NCBI GenBank assembly: GCA_001464665.1
Contig: LNDP01000025.1
Coordinates: forward strand, 124,001-188,000
Length of the DNA: 64,000 nt
Source of the DNA: Acidobacteria bacterium Ga0074141
Lineage (GTDB): Bacteria; Acidobacteriota; Blastocatellia; Pyrinomonadales; Pyrinomonadaceae
Reading direction: 5' to 3'
A model generated the notes under the pieces. The model was not told where the DNA came from, made no database searches, and saw nothing but the letters and a program-made list of their open reading frames with translations. Made by a program: the position numbers and the translations under genes. Positions 24,616 to 33,900 of this stretch are shown piece by piece (the stretch's first letter is position 1; each line of letters starts with the position of its first letter).

Positions 24616-26165
24616 GCTTTCTCGATTTCATCACGGCAAATTGGCGAGAGCTGATAATGCTGACCCGCGAGCACATCGTCATAGTGATGCTCTCGACCGC
24701 GTTCGCCGTCGCGCTCGGCCTGCCCCTCGGCGTGTTGCTGACGCGAGTCCGCTCGCTGCAGGTCCCGGTGCTTGGGTTTGCCAATGTGATGCAAACGGTG
24801 CCGAGTCTTGCTCTCTTTGGTCTTTTGATACCGCTGCCCTTCATCGGCGGCATCGGTGCCCGGACGGCCGTCATTGCTCTCGCCCTATACGCGCTTCTGC
24901 CGGTCATCCGTAACACGGTGACGGGCATTCTCGGCATCGACCCCAAGATCCGCGAGGCCGCCGTCGCGATGGGAATGACCGACTCAGAGCGTCTTCGGCT
25001 CGTTGAGCTTCCGCTTGCGGCTCCGGTGATCCTTACCGGCATACGCGTCGCTGTCGTCATCTCGGTCGGTGTCGCCACCGTCGCCGCCGCGGTCGGTGCG
25101 GGCGGCTTGGGCACATATATCTTCCGCGGGCTTCGGCAAAATGATAACAATCTCCTGATCGCCGGAGCTGTCGCGTCGGCCTTGCTCGCATTGCTTTTCG
25201 ACCTCGCACTCGGCCAGATCGAGCGATCATTCGCGATCGCTGAACGGGCACAGCGGAACCGCCGCCGGATCATCGGCGTGGGAATCGTCGGGGCGTTATC
25301 TGCCTTCGCGGTCATCGGCGGTTTCGGGGGCTTTCAATCCGTGGTAAGCCGATCGGGCGAACTGCCCGCGACCCGCGAACGGATCGTCGTCGGATCAAAG
25401 GACTTCACCGAATCGATCATCCTCGCTGAGATACTCGCACAGATGCTTGAAGGCGAAGGCTTTGCCGTCGAGCGGCAGTTCGAGCTCGGAGGAAACCTCC
25501 CACACGATTCGCTGCTTGCAAATGCGATCGACGTCTATCCCGAATATACCGGCACCGCCTTTACGGCCATTTTGAAACGCGATCCCATCACCGATCCGGA
25601 AGCGGTCTACCGCGAGACTGCCGAAGCATATGAGAAGGACTTCGGGCTTGTGCTGAGCCCGCCGCTCGGCTTTGCGAATGACTTTGCGATCCTGATTCGC
25701 GGCGACGTCGCCCGCGAGCAGAGCCTGCGAACGATCTCCGATGCCGTTCCCGTTTCCCGCGGTTGGCAAGCCGGATTTGGGCAGGATTTTATGTCGCGGG
25801 CTGATGGATATAGCGGATTTGCCCGGGCTTACGGTTTTGCTTTTGCCCGGCAGCCGCGTGAAATGGACCTTTCCCTGACCTATCGGGCCCTGGCGGCGGG
25901 CGAGCTCGACATCATTGCCGGCAACTCCACCGATGGGCTGATATCGGCTTTGGACCTCTTTCAACTTGCGGACGACCGGCGGTTTTTTCCGCCCTATGAA
26001 GCGGTCTTTGTCGCACGAAAAGAAAAGGCAGAAGTGCTTCGTCCGGCCTTTGAAAGGCTCCGGAATGCCATCTCGACCAAGGAGATGCGGAAGATGAACC
26101 TGGAGGTCGATGGCAATAAGCGTCAGCCGCGGGAAGTGGCCGCCGAATGGCTGCGTGTTAATTAG
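24612..26165 (+). CDS. ABC importer permease fused to its substrate-binding domain
   Basis: A 517-residue fusion. Residues 1-210 are the permease (LTREHIVIVMLSTAFAVALG, and the EAA-like loop EAAVAMGMTDSERLRLVELPLAAP), followed by a linking membrane helix near 215-240. From about 255, VVGSKDFTESIILAEILAQMLE starts the OpuAC-like (periplasmic glycine-betaine/choline-type) binding domain, with DVYPEYTGTAF as a hallmark. This organisation is known from Opu/EgtU-type importers. The ATG overlaps the ATPase stop by four bases. Ligand identity needs the binding-pocket comparison; it could be betaine, choline or ergothioneine. Confidence 0.9.
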   Translation: MSFLDFITANWRELIMLTREHIVIVMLSTAFAVALGLPLGVLLTRVRSLQVPVLGFANVMQTVPSLALFGLLIPLPFIGGIGARTAVIALALYALLPVIRNTVTGILGIDPKIREAAVAMGMTDSERLRLVELPLAAPVILTGIRVAVVISVGVATVAAAVGAGGLGTYIFRGLRQNDNNLLIAGAVASALLALLFDLALGQIERSFAIAERAQRNRRRIIGVGIVGALSAFAVIGGFGGFQSVVSRSGELPATRERIVVGSKDFTESIILAEILAQMLEGEGFAVERQFELGGNLPHDSLLANAIDVYPEYTGTAFTAILKRDPITDPEAVYRETAEAYEKDFGLVLSPPLGFANDFAILIRGDVAREQSLRTISDAVPVSRGWQAGFGQDFMSRADGYSGFARAYGFAFARQPREMDLSLTYRALAAGELDIIAGNSTDGLISALDLFQLADDRRFFPPYEAVFVARKEKAEVLRPAFERLRNAISTKEMRKMNLEVDGNKRQPREVAAEWLRVN

Positions 26166-26529
26166 CTTGCTTTTTCCCGTTAATTAAGGTAATTTTATAG
26201 TTTGATAATTCCTTCTCTCTTTTGTCGACGGTAATCCGTCCTTCGTTGTGAAGGCTGGAAAGGATATTGCGGGAGTTGGTTCGTTAGATAGAGTCAGAAG
26301 TTGTGCGGTGCGTCCGTACGCTCTCGCGTTGGTCATTCGCTGCAACCGTTACACCGAAAGTTTCAACCCACCGTAAGAAAGCTTCTTTACCAAACTTGGA
26401 TCTGTTGCCCTGAGGATCGAATGGAAATATTCGCATCCGGGGCCGAAGGGGTCGCGTTTATGCGCTCCGGCGGACATTGTAGTTCCGCACGCTCGGATCC
26501 TGGTTTTCGATAGAGAGAAATAAAATTAA
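26166..26529 (+). promoter_or_regulatory. Long leader upstream of DEAD-box helicase
   Basis: 364 bases without a convincing gene. GATAAT at 26204 is a fair -10 hexamer in an AT-rich start (GTTAATTAAGGTAATTTT), which would give a leader of about 310 bases. The leader is GC-rich and can form local stems. Long leaders in front of DEAD-box helicase genes are known to mediate cold or autoregulation in other bacteria. A 70-residue frame at 26301-26513 lacks a ribosome site and is not accepted. Confidence 0.35.
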
Positions 26530-27714
26530 ATGAGTTTTGTAGAACTAGGCTTGCGCGCCGATATTGCGGCGAAGTGCGAGCAAATTGGCTATACTGAGCC
26601 TACACCCATTCAGAAACAGGCCATCCCGATAATACTTCGGGGCGGCGACGTCATCGGAACAGCACAGACCGGAACCGGCAAAACCGCCGCGTTTCTTCTC
26701 CCGATCCTTCAGCGGTTCGATAAAAAGGCCAGCCGTGGACTCCGCGTCCTTGTCCTTGCTCCGACCCGTGAACTTGCTAACCAGATCGAGGTCGAATGCC
26801 GTAAGTTTGCCCCGAAGGGCATCACCTGTGCTGCCATCATTGGCGGAGCCGGTTACGGCAGGCAGATCCAGTCGCTTGAACGCGGCGTCAATATTCTTAT
26901 CGCCACGCCCGGCCGCCTGCTCGATTTTATGGAGCAGGGCATGGTCAACTTCAGCGGGCTGACAACGCTCGTGCTTGACGAAGCCGACCGGATGCTCGAT
27001 ATGGGCTTCCTGCCGGCCATCAAGCGGATCGTCAAGGCCGTTCCTAAGGAACGCCAAACGCTTTTCTTCTCGGCAACTATGTCGCCTGAGATGGAAGCAA
27101 TTGCGATGCAGATCGTCCGCGACCCCGAGTTCATCTCGGTCGGATCTCGCGGAAAAGCAGCTCATACCATTGAGCAATTTGCCTATCCGGTCGCACAGCA
27201 GCACAAAATGCCGCTCCTGCTCGAGCTTCTTTCGAAAGAATCGTTCGAACGGGTACTCGTCTTTACCCGCACAAAGCGTGGAGCTGATAGGCTCGCGACC
27301 GTGCTTGAGAGATGGGACCACCGCTCGAACCGCATCCACGGCGACCGTTCGCAGTCGCAGCGTGAAGCGGCACTCAAGTCGTTCAAGTCCGGGCGGACGA
27401 ACATCCTGGTCGCGACCGATGTTGCCGCACGCGGGATTGATATCGATTCGGTCTCGCATGTCATCAATTACGACATTCCCGAGGTTCCTGAGGACTACGT
27501 CCACCGCATCGGCCGAACCGGCCGTGCCGGCAACCTTGGCCGTGCGATCACGCTTGTGACCGCTGCGGACGAGATGTCGATGCGTGCGATCGAACGGCTT
27601 ACGGGACAAGCGGTCGAACGCGTTCACCTGCCGAACTTCGGCGGTGAAGCGGTTAGAGCGGCGGCACCTGCAAAGAGCTACAGGACCTTTGGTAGAGGAC
27701 GCCGGAGAAGGTAA
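26530..27714 (+). CDS. DEAD-box RNA helicase (RhlE-like)
   Basis: A 394-residue RNA helicase with Q motif (GYTEPTPIQKQAIP), motif I AQTGTGKT, Ia PTRELANQ, II VLDEADRMLDMGF, III SAT, IV-V (VFTRTKRGADRL, VATDVAARGIDI) and VI HRIGRTGRAG. The C-terminal tail is short and basic (SYRTFGRGRRRR), as in RhlE. It unwinds RNA duplexes in ribosome assembly or mRNA turnover. The next gene, 21 bases downstream, encodes a small zinc-ribbon protein and may be co-transcribed. Confidence 0.94.
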   Translation: MSFVELGLRADIAAKCEQIGYTEPTPIQKQAIPIILRGGDVIGTAQTGTGKTAAFLLPILQRFDKKASRGLRVLVLAPTRELANQIEVECRKFAPKGITCAAIIGGAGYGRQIQSLERGVNILIATPGRLLDFMEQGMVNFSGLTTLVLDEADRMLDMGFLPAIKRIVKAVPKERQTLFFSATMSPEMEAIAMQIVRDPEFISVGSRGKAAHTIEQFAYPVAQQHKMPLLLELLSKESFERVLVFTRTKRGADRLATVLERWDHRSNRIHGDRSQSQREAALKSFKSGRTNILVATDVAARGIDIDSVSHVINYDIPEVPEDYVHRIGRTGRAGNLGRAITLVTAADEMSMRAIERLTGQAVERVHLPNFGGEAVRAAAPAKSYRTFGRGRRRR

Positions 27715-27735
27715 GAGAGATAGTTGGGAAAAGTT

Positions 27736-28089
27736 ATGATAAAAGCAGTTAAATACGAAGTCGGACAGGAAACGGAAATGCTTTGCTCGGATTGCGATAA
27801 CGATACGATGCACGAAGTGGTCAGTGTTACGAAGCTTGGCAAAATAACCAAGGCTTCATGCACCGGCTGCGGCACCGAGAGCACGTTCGTTCGCGGGGTG
27901 AAGACCGCCGTTTCGGGCGGACGCAAAACATCTGCTGCTCCGTATGACCGCAATCGAAAGTATCGCAAGGGTCAGGCAATGATCCACGATACCTTTGGCC
28001 GCGGCGAGGTCACCGCCGTGCATGAAAGTCAGAAGATAGACGTGCTGTTCGGCGATACGACCAGAAAGCTGATCCATAGCCAACAATAA
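27736..28089 (+). CDS. Small zinc-ribbon protein with UvrD-like Tudor C-terminal domain
   Basis: A 117-residue protein of two parts. Residues 15-48 have two CxxC knuckles (C17/C20 in LCSDCDND and C42/C45 in SCTGCGTE), a zinc ribbon. Residues 78-113 (KGQAMIHDTFGRGEVTAVHESQKIDVLF) match the Tudor-like C-terminal domain of PcrA/UvrD helicases, which binds RNA polymerase. A basic linker lies between. It follows the DEAD-box helicase. A role in binding RNA or RNA polymerase is inferred from domains; no named family is known to me. A TTG at 27724 is an alternative start. Confidence 0.72.
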   Translation: MIKAVKYEVGQETEMLCSDCDNDTMHEVVSVTKLGKITKASCTGCGTESTFVRGVKTAVSGGRKTSAAPYDRNRKYRKGQAMIHDTFGRGEVTAVHESQKIDVLFGDTTRKLIHSQQ

Positions 28090-28091
28090 GA

Positions 28092-28137
28092 AAAAAGGCC
28101 GCCCGGATCTTTATCCAGGCGGCCTTTTTCTTTTTTC
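28092..28137. terminator. Intrinsic terminator after helicase/zinc-ribbon unit
   Basis: AAAAAGGCCGCC and GGCGGCCTTTTT form a 12-bp perfect stem with an additional GGA/TCC pair in the loop, followed by CTTTTTT. It also serves the convergent gene at 28158 because the opposite strand ends in an A/T run. Confidence 0.9.
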
Positions 28138-28157
28138 GAATCCCCAAAACTCTCGGC

Positions 28158-28508
28158 TTACTTTCGCTTTAGCAGCCAGCCGACGACCAATCCGACCGCA
28201 CCCGCGATCAGAAGAGCCTGTCCCGGCTTCTGGCGTGCAAAGTCCTTTGCATCTTCCAAGATCTCCTTCGGATCCTTGTTCTGCAATTCCTTGAACTTAT
28301 CGCCTGCATACTGAAAGCTTTCGGTCGCATAATCCTTCGCTCGTGACGCTGCGTCCTGAAACTTCTGTCCGTATTCCTGTGCCTGCATCTTTAATTCTCC
28401 CAAATACTCATCGTCTCCGGCCGCGGCCGTGCCGTCCGTGCCTATGTGAACGAGCCCCTGCTCGAGTTCCTTTTCCGCTTTCTTTGTTTCGGCCTCAAAT
28501 TCCGTCAT
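28158..28508 (-). CDS. DUF883/YqjD-like membrane-anchored protein
   Basis: A 116-residue protein with a helical, charged body (MTEFEAETKKAEKELEQGL; YGQKFQDAASRAKDYATESFQYAGDKFKELQNK) and a single C-terminal glycine-zipper helix (ALLIAGAVGLVVGWLLKRK). This organisation is that of ElaB/YqjD-type proteins, which sit in the inner membrane and bind stationary-phase ribosomes in E. coli. A strong ribosome site, AAGGAGG, lies upstream of ATG at 28508 and excludes the longer frame. Function here is inferred from overall layout. Confidence 0.78.
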   Translation of the reverse strand: MTEFEAETKKAEKELEQGLVHIGTDGTAAAGDDEYLGELKMQAQEYGQKFQDAASRAKDYATESFQYAGDKFKELQNKDPKEILEDAKDFARQKPGQALLIAGAVGLVVGWLLKRK

Positions 28509-28747
28509 TTTTCGTCTTCCTCCTTGATGATGTTTGAATCTCACAGCAAAATGCGCACGAAACCCATTTTCATCGAACGGCGATTGTGATGAACCGTCCG
28601 TCTTTAAGGTTGTTACGATTTTTTGACGGAGTTTGTTCCGAATAACGGGATCCTTTCGTGATACATTTCGCCGGCCAGGTACGCGTTGATTGTTTAGCAT
28701 TCCGGCAGAATCCGGAACCGAACGCTTGAAAATTTCGTTCAAGGGGC

Positions 28748-28777
28748 TTGACAGAAATATTCCCGCTTTGCGATTCT
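28748..28777 (+). promoter_or_regulatory. Probable promoter of the efflux operon
   Basis: A perfect -35 hexamer TTGACA (28748-28753) is followed, after 18 bases, by the weaker -10 GATTCT (28772-28777). The predicted start point lies just in front of the palindromic operator at 28791. Confidence 0.5.
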
Positions 28778-28790
28778 AGCTTTTCGCAAG

Positions 28791-28808
28791 TAAGTAAGCA
28801 CTTACTTA
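28791..28808. promoter_or_regulatory. Palindromic TetR-type operator
   Basis: TAAGTAAG-CA-CTTACTTA is a perfect 8-bp inverted repeat with a two-base spacer. It lies downstream of the putative -10 and 23 bases before the TetR gene, where binding of the regulator would block transcription. Operators of this type are common for AcrR/TetR regulators. Confidence 0.75.
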
Positions 28809-28830
28809 AGTTTTTGTTAACGGAGAGATT

Positions 28831-29487
28831 TTGCAAAAGATCCTGGAAAATTGTGACCACAAAAGCCGCATGAGCGGCGACGAGCGGCGGGACCAGATCC
28901 TGCACACCGCGATGGAACTTTTCTCGCGGCACGGCTTCAGCGGCACGACGACGAAGATGATCGCGGAAGCCTCGAGTGTTTCTGAGGCGATGGTCTTCCG
29001 TCACTTTGCCACCAAGGATGAGCTTTACGGAGCGATCATCCACCATCAGGCGTGCGGAGCAGGCGAGGGCGAAGGGTTCCCGTGGGAACAGTGCCCGGAG
29101 CTGATGGAAGCCGCCGAGCAGGGCGATGACTTTGCGTTCTTTTTCAACATGGCGCGGATGGCGATGGCGAAGCACCGCGACGACATCGCCTTTATGCGGC
29201 TGCTTATGTATTCGGCGCTTGAGGAGCACGACCTTGCCGAGCGTTTCTTCCGCGAGTTTGTCTCGCCGGGCTATGACTTCATCGGCGGCTATATCGAACG
29301 GAGGCAAAAGCAAGGAGCGTTTCGCGAGGTCAATCCGCGGATCGTGGTGCGGGCATTTATGGGTATGCTCATTCACCACTCGCTCAACAATATTCTTTGG
29401 GACCGGAACCGCAGGCTTCTCGACGTCAGCGATGACGACGCTGCCCGCGAATTTGCGAATCTTTTGATCGAAGGTATCAGGAAATAG
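28831..29487 (+). CDS. TetR-family regulator of the RND efflux operon
   Basis: A 218-residue regulator. The HTH domain (RRDQILHTAMELFSRHGFSGTTTKMIAEASSVSEAMVFRHFATKDELYGAII) is typical of TetR/AcrR. The C-terminal ligand domain is helical and variable. The TTG at 28831, about 5 bases after GGAGA, is used; an ATG at 28870 is an alternative with the HTH complete. A palindrome just upstream is the likely autorepressor site, and the downstream genes form an RND efflux system, so it probably represses them. Confidence 0.87.
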   Translation: MQKILENCDHKSRMSGDERRDQILHTAMELFSRHGFSGTTTKMIAEASSVSEAMVFRHFATKDELYGAIIHHQACGAGEGEGFPWEQCPELMEAAEQGDDFAFFFNMARMAMAKHRDDIAFMRLLMYSALEEHDLAERFFREFVSPGYDFIGGYIERRQKQGAFREVNPRIVVRAFMGMLIHHSLNNILWDRNRRLLDVSDDDAAREFANLLIEGIRK

Positions 29488-29530
29488 GTGTTTTGAGGCA
29501 GGAGCAATAGCTGATCCTGCATGAGGCTAT

Positions 29531-30868
29531 ATGCAAAGAAATGGTTCTATCATTGCGGCCGTTCTCGCTGCCGCGATCGGGCTGACAGCGACCGGATGCG
29601 GTTCCGGCTCGGACGCAGCTTCCGCGTCGAACGCAAACGCGCAGGCAGAATCGGTCGAGGTAACGACCGCCAAGGCCGTGATCCAGGCGATCCCCTCGTA
29701 TATCGAGGCGACCGGAAACCTTGTAAGCGACGCGAATTCAGACGTCGCTGCGGCCATTCCGGGTAAGGTCGTTGAGGTCAATTTCGACATCGGAAGCTAC
29801 GTCAATCAAGGCGATGTGCTCATTCGGCTTGATGCCCGCGATGCGCAGAACCGGCTTGATCAGGCTCGGGCTCAGCTTGAGCAGCAGCGTCGGGCCGTTC
29901 AGCAGGCCGAAGCGAACATCGAACAAGCGATCGCCAATCTTCGCCAAACGCAGGCCCGGCTCGGCGTCTCGGATGGCGAGACCTTCCAGATCAAGGACTT
30001 CTCGCAGGTAAAATCCGTCACTGCTAATCTCCAGCTTGCCGAAACGGAACTTCGGCGGGCCGAGCGTTTGCTCGAGACCGGCGATATTTCGCGTGCGATC
30101 TACGACCAGCGAAAAGCTCAGCGTGATGCATTGCTCGGCCAGCTTGACGAGGCCCGCTCGAACGCCGCTGTCGCGATCCGTGCGATCAGCACAGCGCAAT
30201 CCGCGGTTGAAAGTGCCCGGGCCGCAGCAAATAGTGCACGCGCCGGAGTCGGCTCCGTCGAAGCTCAGGTGCGGCAGGCGGAAAAGGCCGTCGGCGACAA
30301 TACCGTTCGTGCACCGATCAGTGGCTTCGTCGCTGAACGATCCATCGAGGTCGGCGAATATATCTCGCCGAATGTGCCCAATTCAAAGATCGCGACCATC
30401 ATGCGGACCTCGACGTTGCGGCTTCGCATCGACATCCCCGAACAGAACGTCGGCCGCGTCTCGAGCGGGCAGGGCGTCTCGCTTCAGACCTCGGCCTATC
30501 CGGACCGAAGCTTTGCCGGACGTATCGTCCGCATCTCGCCGGGGCTCAACCAACAGGCAAGGACGCTGACGGTCGAAGCCGAAGTGCAGAACGTTGACGG
30601 GCTCCTGAAGCCGGGCCAATTTGCCACGGTCCGGATCACGCAAGCGACGCCCGAACCGGCGGTGATGATCCCAGCTGCGGCAGTGCGTGCCGATGGGGAC
30701 ATCAACCGCGTTTACGTTATCCGCGATGGTGCCGCCCGCGAACAGATGGTACAGCTTGGACTGCTTGAGGGCAATATGATCCAGATCAAAAGCGGCGTCG
30801 TCGAAGGTGAGACGGTTGCGACCAGCAATCTGAATCTCTTGACCGACGGAATTTTTGTGAGGCAATAG
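29531..30868 (+). CDS. RND efflux periplasmic adaptor (AcrA-like lipoprotein)
   Basis: A 445-residue membrane-fusion protein. It has a lipoprotein signal (MQRNGSIIAAVLAAAIGLTA, lipobox ATGC), then an alpha-helical hairpin region with coiled coils (RAQLEQQRRAVQQAEANIEQAI; RRAERLLETGDISRAIYDQRK). Lipoyl and beta-barrel domains follow (VRAPISGFVAERSIEVGEYI; PDRSFAGRIVRISPG). The adaptor links the inner-membrane RND pump to TolC. It is co-oriented between the TetR gene and the pump gene. Confidence 0.93.
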   Translation: MQRNGSIIAAVLAAAIGLTATGCGSGSDAASASNANAQAESVEVTTAKAVIQAIPSYIEATGNLVSDANSDVAAAIPGKVVEVNFDIGSYVNQGDVLIRLDARDAQNRLDQARAQLEQQRRAVQQAEANIEQAIANLRQTQARLGVSDGETFQIKDFSQVKSVTANLQLAETELRRAERLLETGDISRAIYDQRKAQRDALLGQLDEARSNAAVAIRAISTAQSAVESARAAANSARAGVGSVEAQVRQAEKAVGDNTVRAPISGFVAERSIEVGEYISPNVPNSKIATIMRTSTLRLRIDIPEQNVGRVSSGQGVSLQTSAYPDRSFAGRIVRISPGLNQQARTLTVEAEVQNVDGLLKPGQFATVRITQATPEPAVMIPAAAVRADGDINRVYVIRDGAAREQMVQLGLLEGNMIQIKSGVVEGETVATSNLNLLTDGIFVRQ

Positions 30869-30920
30869 CCTTGGATTGACGGCCCGGTCATGTTCAGCCG
30901 GGCAGACGAATAATGTTCAT

Positions 30921-33900
30921 ATGCAGTGGTTAGCAGAAGTTTGTGTCAAACGGCCGGTTTTCGCCACGATGCTTATTCTTTCGCTCGTGGTGGTCGGAAT
31001 GTTTTCGTTCTTCAGCCTCGGGGTTGACCTCTTTCCGAAGATCGACTTCCCGACCCTTACGATCACCGTCATAAACCCCGGTGCCTCGCCCGAGGAGATC
31101 GAGACCGAGATCACGGAATTAGTCGAGGAATCCGTCAACACCATCAGCGGCATCGATGAACTTCGTTCGTCGTCGATCGAGGGCATCTCGCGCGTCTTCG
31201 TTCAATTTGTACTTGAAAAGGACGTCGAGGTCGCCTTTAACGAGGTTCAGCAGAAGGTCCAGAACGTCATTCCGCGGCTGCCGACCACGGCAGAGCAGCC
31301 TACCGTACTCAAGCTCGATACCGACGCCGCCCCGATCCTCCGAGTCACGCTGAGCGGCAACGACTCCGTTCGCGACGTTACCGAGGTTGCGAAAAAGAGC
31401 ATCAAGGAACGCATCGAATCGATCAGCGGCGTCGGCCAGGTAACGCTCGTTGGCGGGCAGGAACGCCAGATCAATGTTTGGATCGATCCGGACAAGATGC
31501 GGTCCTATAACATCACGCCGGCCGAGGTGACGAATGCCCTTCGCATTCAGAATATTGAATTTCCGAGCGGCCGGCTTGACGAAGGACAGACCGAAACCAG
31601 CATCCGCACGCTCGGAAAGGTACAGCGGGCCGAGGACTTTAACGAGGTCGTTGTCGCGGCCCGTGGCGAGTATTCGGTCAAGGTCAAAGACATTGGCTAT
31701 GTGGAAGATGGAGCGGAGGAACTCCGCTCGGAATCGCGGCTTAATGGCAGGCCTGCCGTAACCCTCATCGTCGCAAAGCAGTCCGGCCAAAACACCGTCG
31801 CCGTTGCCCGCGAGATCAAAGAGCGGCTGGCGGAGATAGAACAGGGCCTTCCGCAGGGTTACGAAATGCGGATCATCGGCGACAACTCGATCTTTATCGA
31901 GAACGCCGTATCAGCTCTTACCGAACACCTCATCCTCGGCTCGGTCTTCGCGTGTATCGTCATTTTCTTTTTCCTTTGGAGTTTCCGCTCGACGTTTATC
32001 GCGTCGCTGGCCATTCCGACCTCGATCATTGCGACCTTCGGGCTAATGCTCGCGATGGGCTATACGCTCAATTCGATCACGATGCTCGCCCTGACCCTGA
32101 TGGTCGGCATCGTCGTTGACGACGCGATCATCGTGCTTGAAAACATCTATCGCTTTGTCGAGGAAAAAGGCATGGATCCTTACGAAGCGGCGATCGAGGG
32201 CACGCGGGATATCGGCCTGGCCGTGCTTGCGACCACGCTCTCGCTGATGGCGGTCTTTGTTCCGATCGGATTTATGCAGGGCATCGTCGGACGCTTCATG
32301 TCGAGCTTTGGCCTGACGTCGTCCTTCGCAGTGGGCGTTTCGCTGATCGTTTCGTTCTCGCTGACGCCGATGCTTGCCGCACGGCTGATCAAGCGTAAGC
32401 ACGTCAAGAAAAAGCGTGACGAAGCGTTTCTTGCAGATGTAAAGGTCGAGGGTTCACTCGGCAAAAATACCGAGCCTAAGGAAGAGCACGGCTCAAAAGA
32501 ATCACGCTGGTTTTCGTGGATCCTTGATCGTTATACGGGCATGCTCCGATTCGCGATGGGCCATCGCTGGCTGATCGTAACGCTGTGCGTGTTTGTCTTT
32601 GTCTCGATCTTCCCGCTCTTTTACTTCGTCGGGAAAAACTTTCTCCCCGTCGATGACCAATCGCAGTATGAGATCTCATTCCGTGCTCCGGAAGGCTACA
32701 GTCTCGGTGCGACCTCGCTGGCAATGGAGCGGATCGCTTCGGAAATACGGCAAATGCCGGGCGTTACCGATACTCTTTCGACCGCTGGCGGCGGACAGGA
32801 TCAGGTCGTAAACAGCGGCTCGATCTACGTTAAGTTAAGCGACATCGGCGACCGGGAGAGATCGCAGGAAGACCTGATGAGCGCGACGCGCGACCTGCTC
32901 GGGAAGTATCCCGATCTCCGCACCGGAGTACAGCAGGTGCAGGCATTTTCGGGCGGCGGTTTCCGCAACGCGAACGTCCAGTTCCTTATAGCCGGTCCTG
33001 ATCTGAAAAAGCTTGAGGAATACTCGGCACTGATCCTTGAGCGGATGCGGAGCGTGCCCGATGCCGTTGACGTCGACTCAACGCTGATCTCCGGCAAACC
33101 CGAGGTACAGCTTGAGATAAACCGCCAATTGGCGGCCGACCTCGGTGTCCGCATCGGCGATATCTCGCAGGCGCTTAACACGCTCGTCGCCGGGCAAGAC
33201 GCGACGACCTTTAACATCGGGACGGACCAGTACGACGTAGTTGTCCGCTCGGTCCAGAAATACCGGACGGACATCGAAGGGCTCTCGCGAATGATCGTAC
33301 CCTCGTCAAAGGTCGGATGGGTGACGCTCGACCGGTTGGTAACTCCAAGAGAAGGCACCGGCCCGAGCTCGATCGAACGCACGAACCGCCAGCGGCAGGT
33401 CACCATGCTTGCCAATACGCGGCCGGGTGGGTCGGCAACGAGCATCACATCTGCGATCGATCAATACGTCCGCGAGCTCAATCTGCCCGCTGCCTACACG
33501 ACCGGCTATGTCGGCCAATCAAAGGAAATGGGCAAGGCCGGTTTCTACTTCCTGCTCGCGTTCGTTCTTTCGTTCGTTTTTATGTACATCGTGCTGGCCG
33601 CCCAGTTCGAATCGTTCATCCATCCGGTGACGATCCTGCTGACGCTTCCGCTGGCCGTGCCTTTCGGTATTTTGAGCCTTCTGATAGCCGGCCAAACGGT
33701 GAACATTTTCTCCGGCCTCGGCCTTCTGTTGCTGTTCGGAATCGTCAAGAAAAACGCGATCCTACAGATCGACCATACGAACAATTTGCGGGCCGCGGGA
33801 ATGAGCCGCTATGACGCGATCATCCAGGCCAACCGAGACCGCCTGCGGCCGATCCTGATGACGACCCTTGCTCTCGTCGCGGGCATGATCCCGCTCGTGC

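Noticed and set aside
26301-26513. 70-residue frame in the helicase leader
   Set aside because: No ribosome site, no conserved motif, and unusual Cys/Arg composition.
26545-27813. 422-residue minus-strand frame over the DEAD-box helicase
   Set aside because: It mirrors the helicase codons, is rich in Arg/His/Asp and shows no domain. Long antisense frames are common at this GC content.
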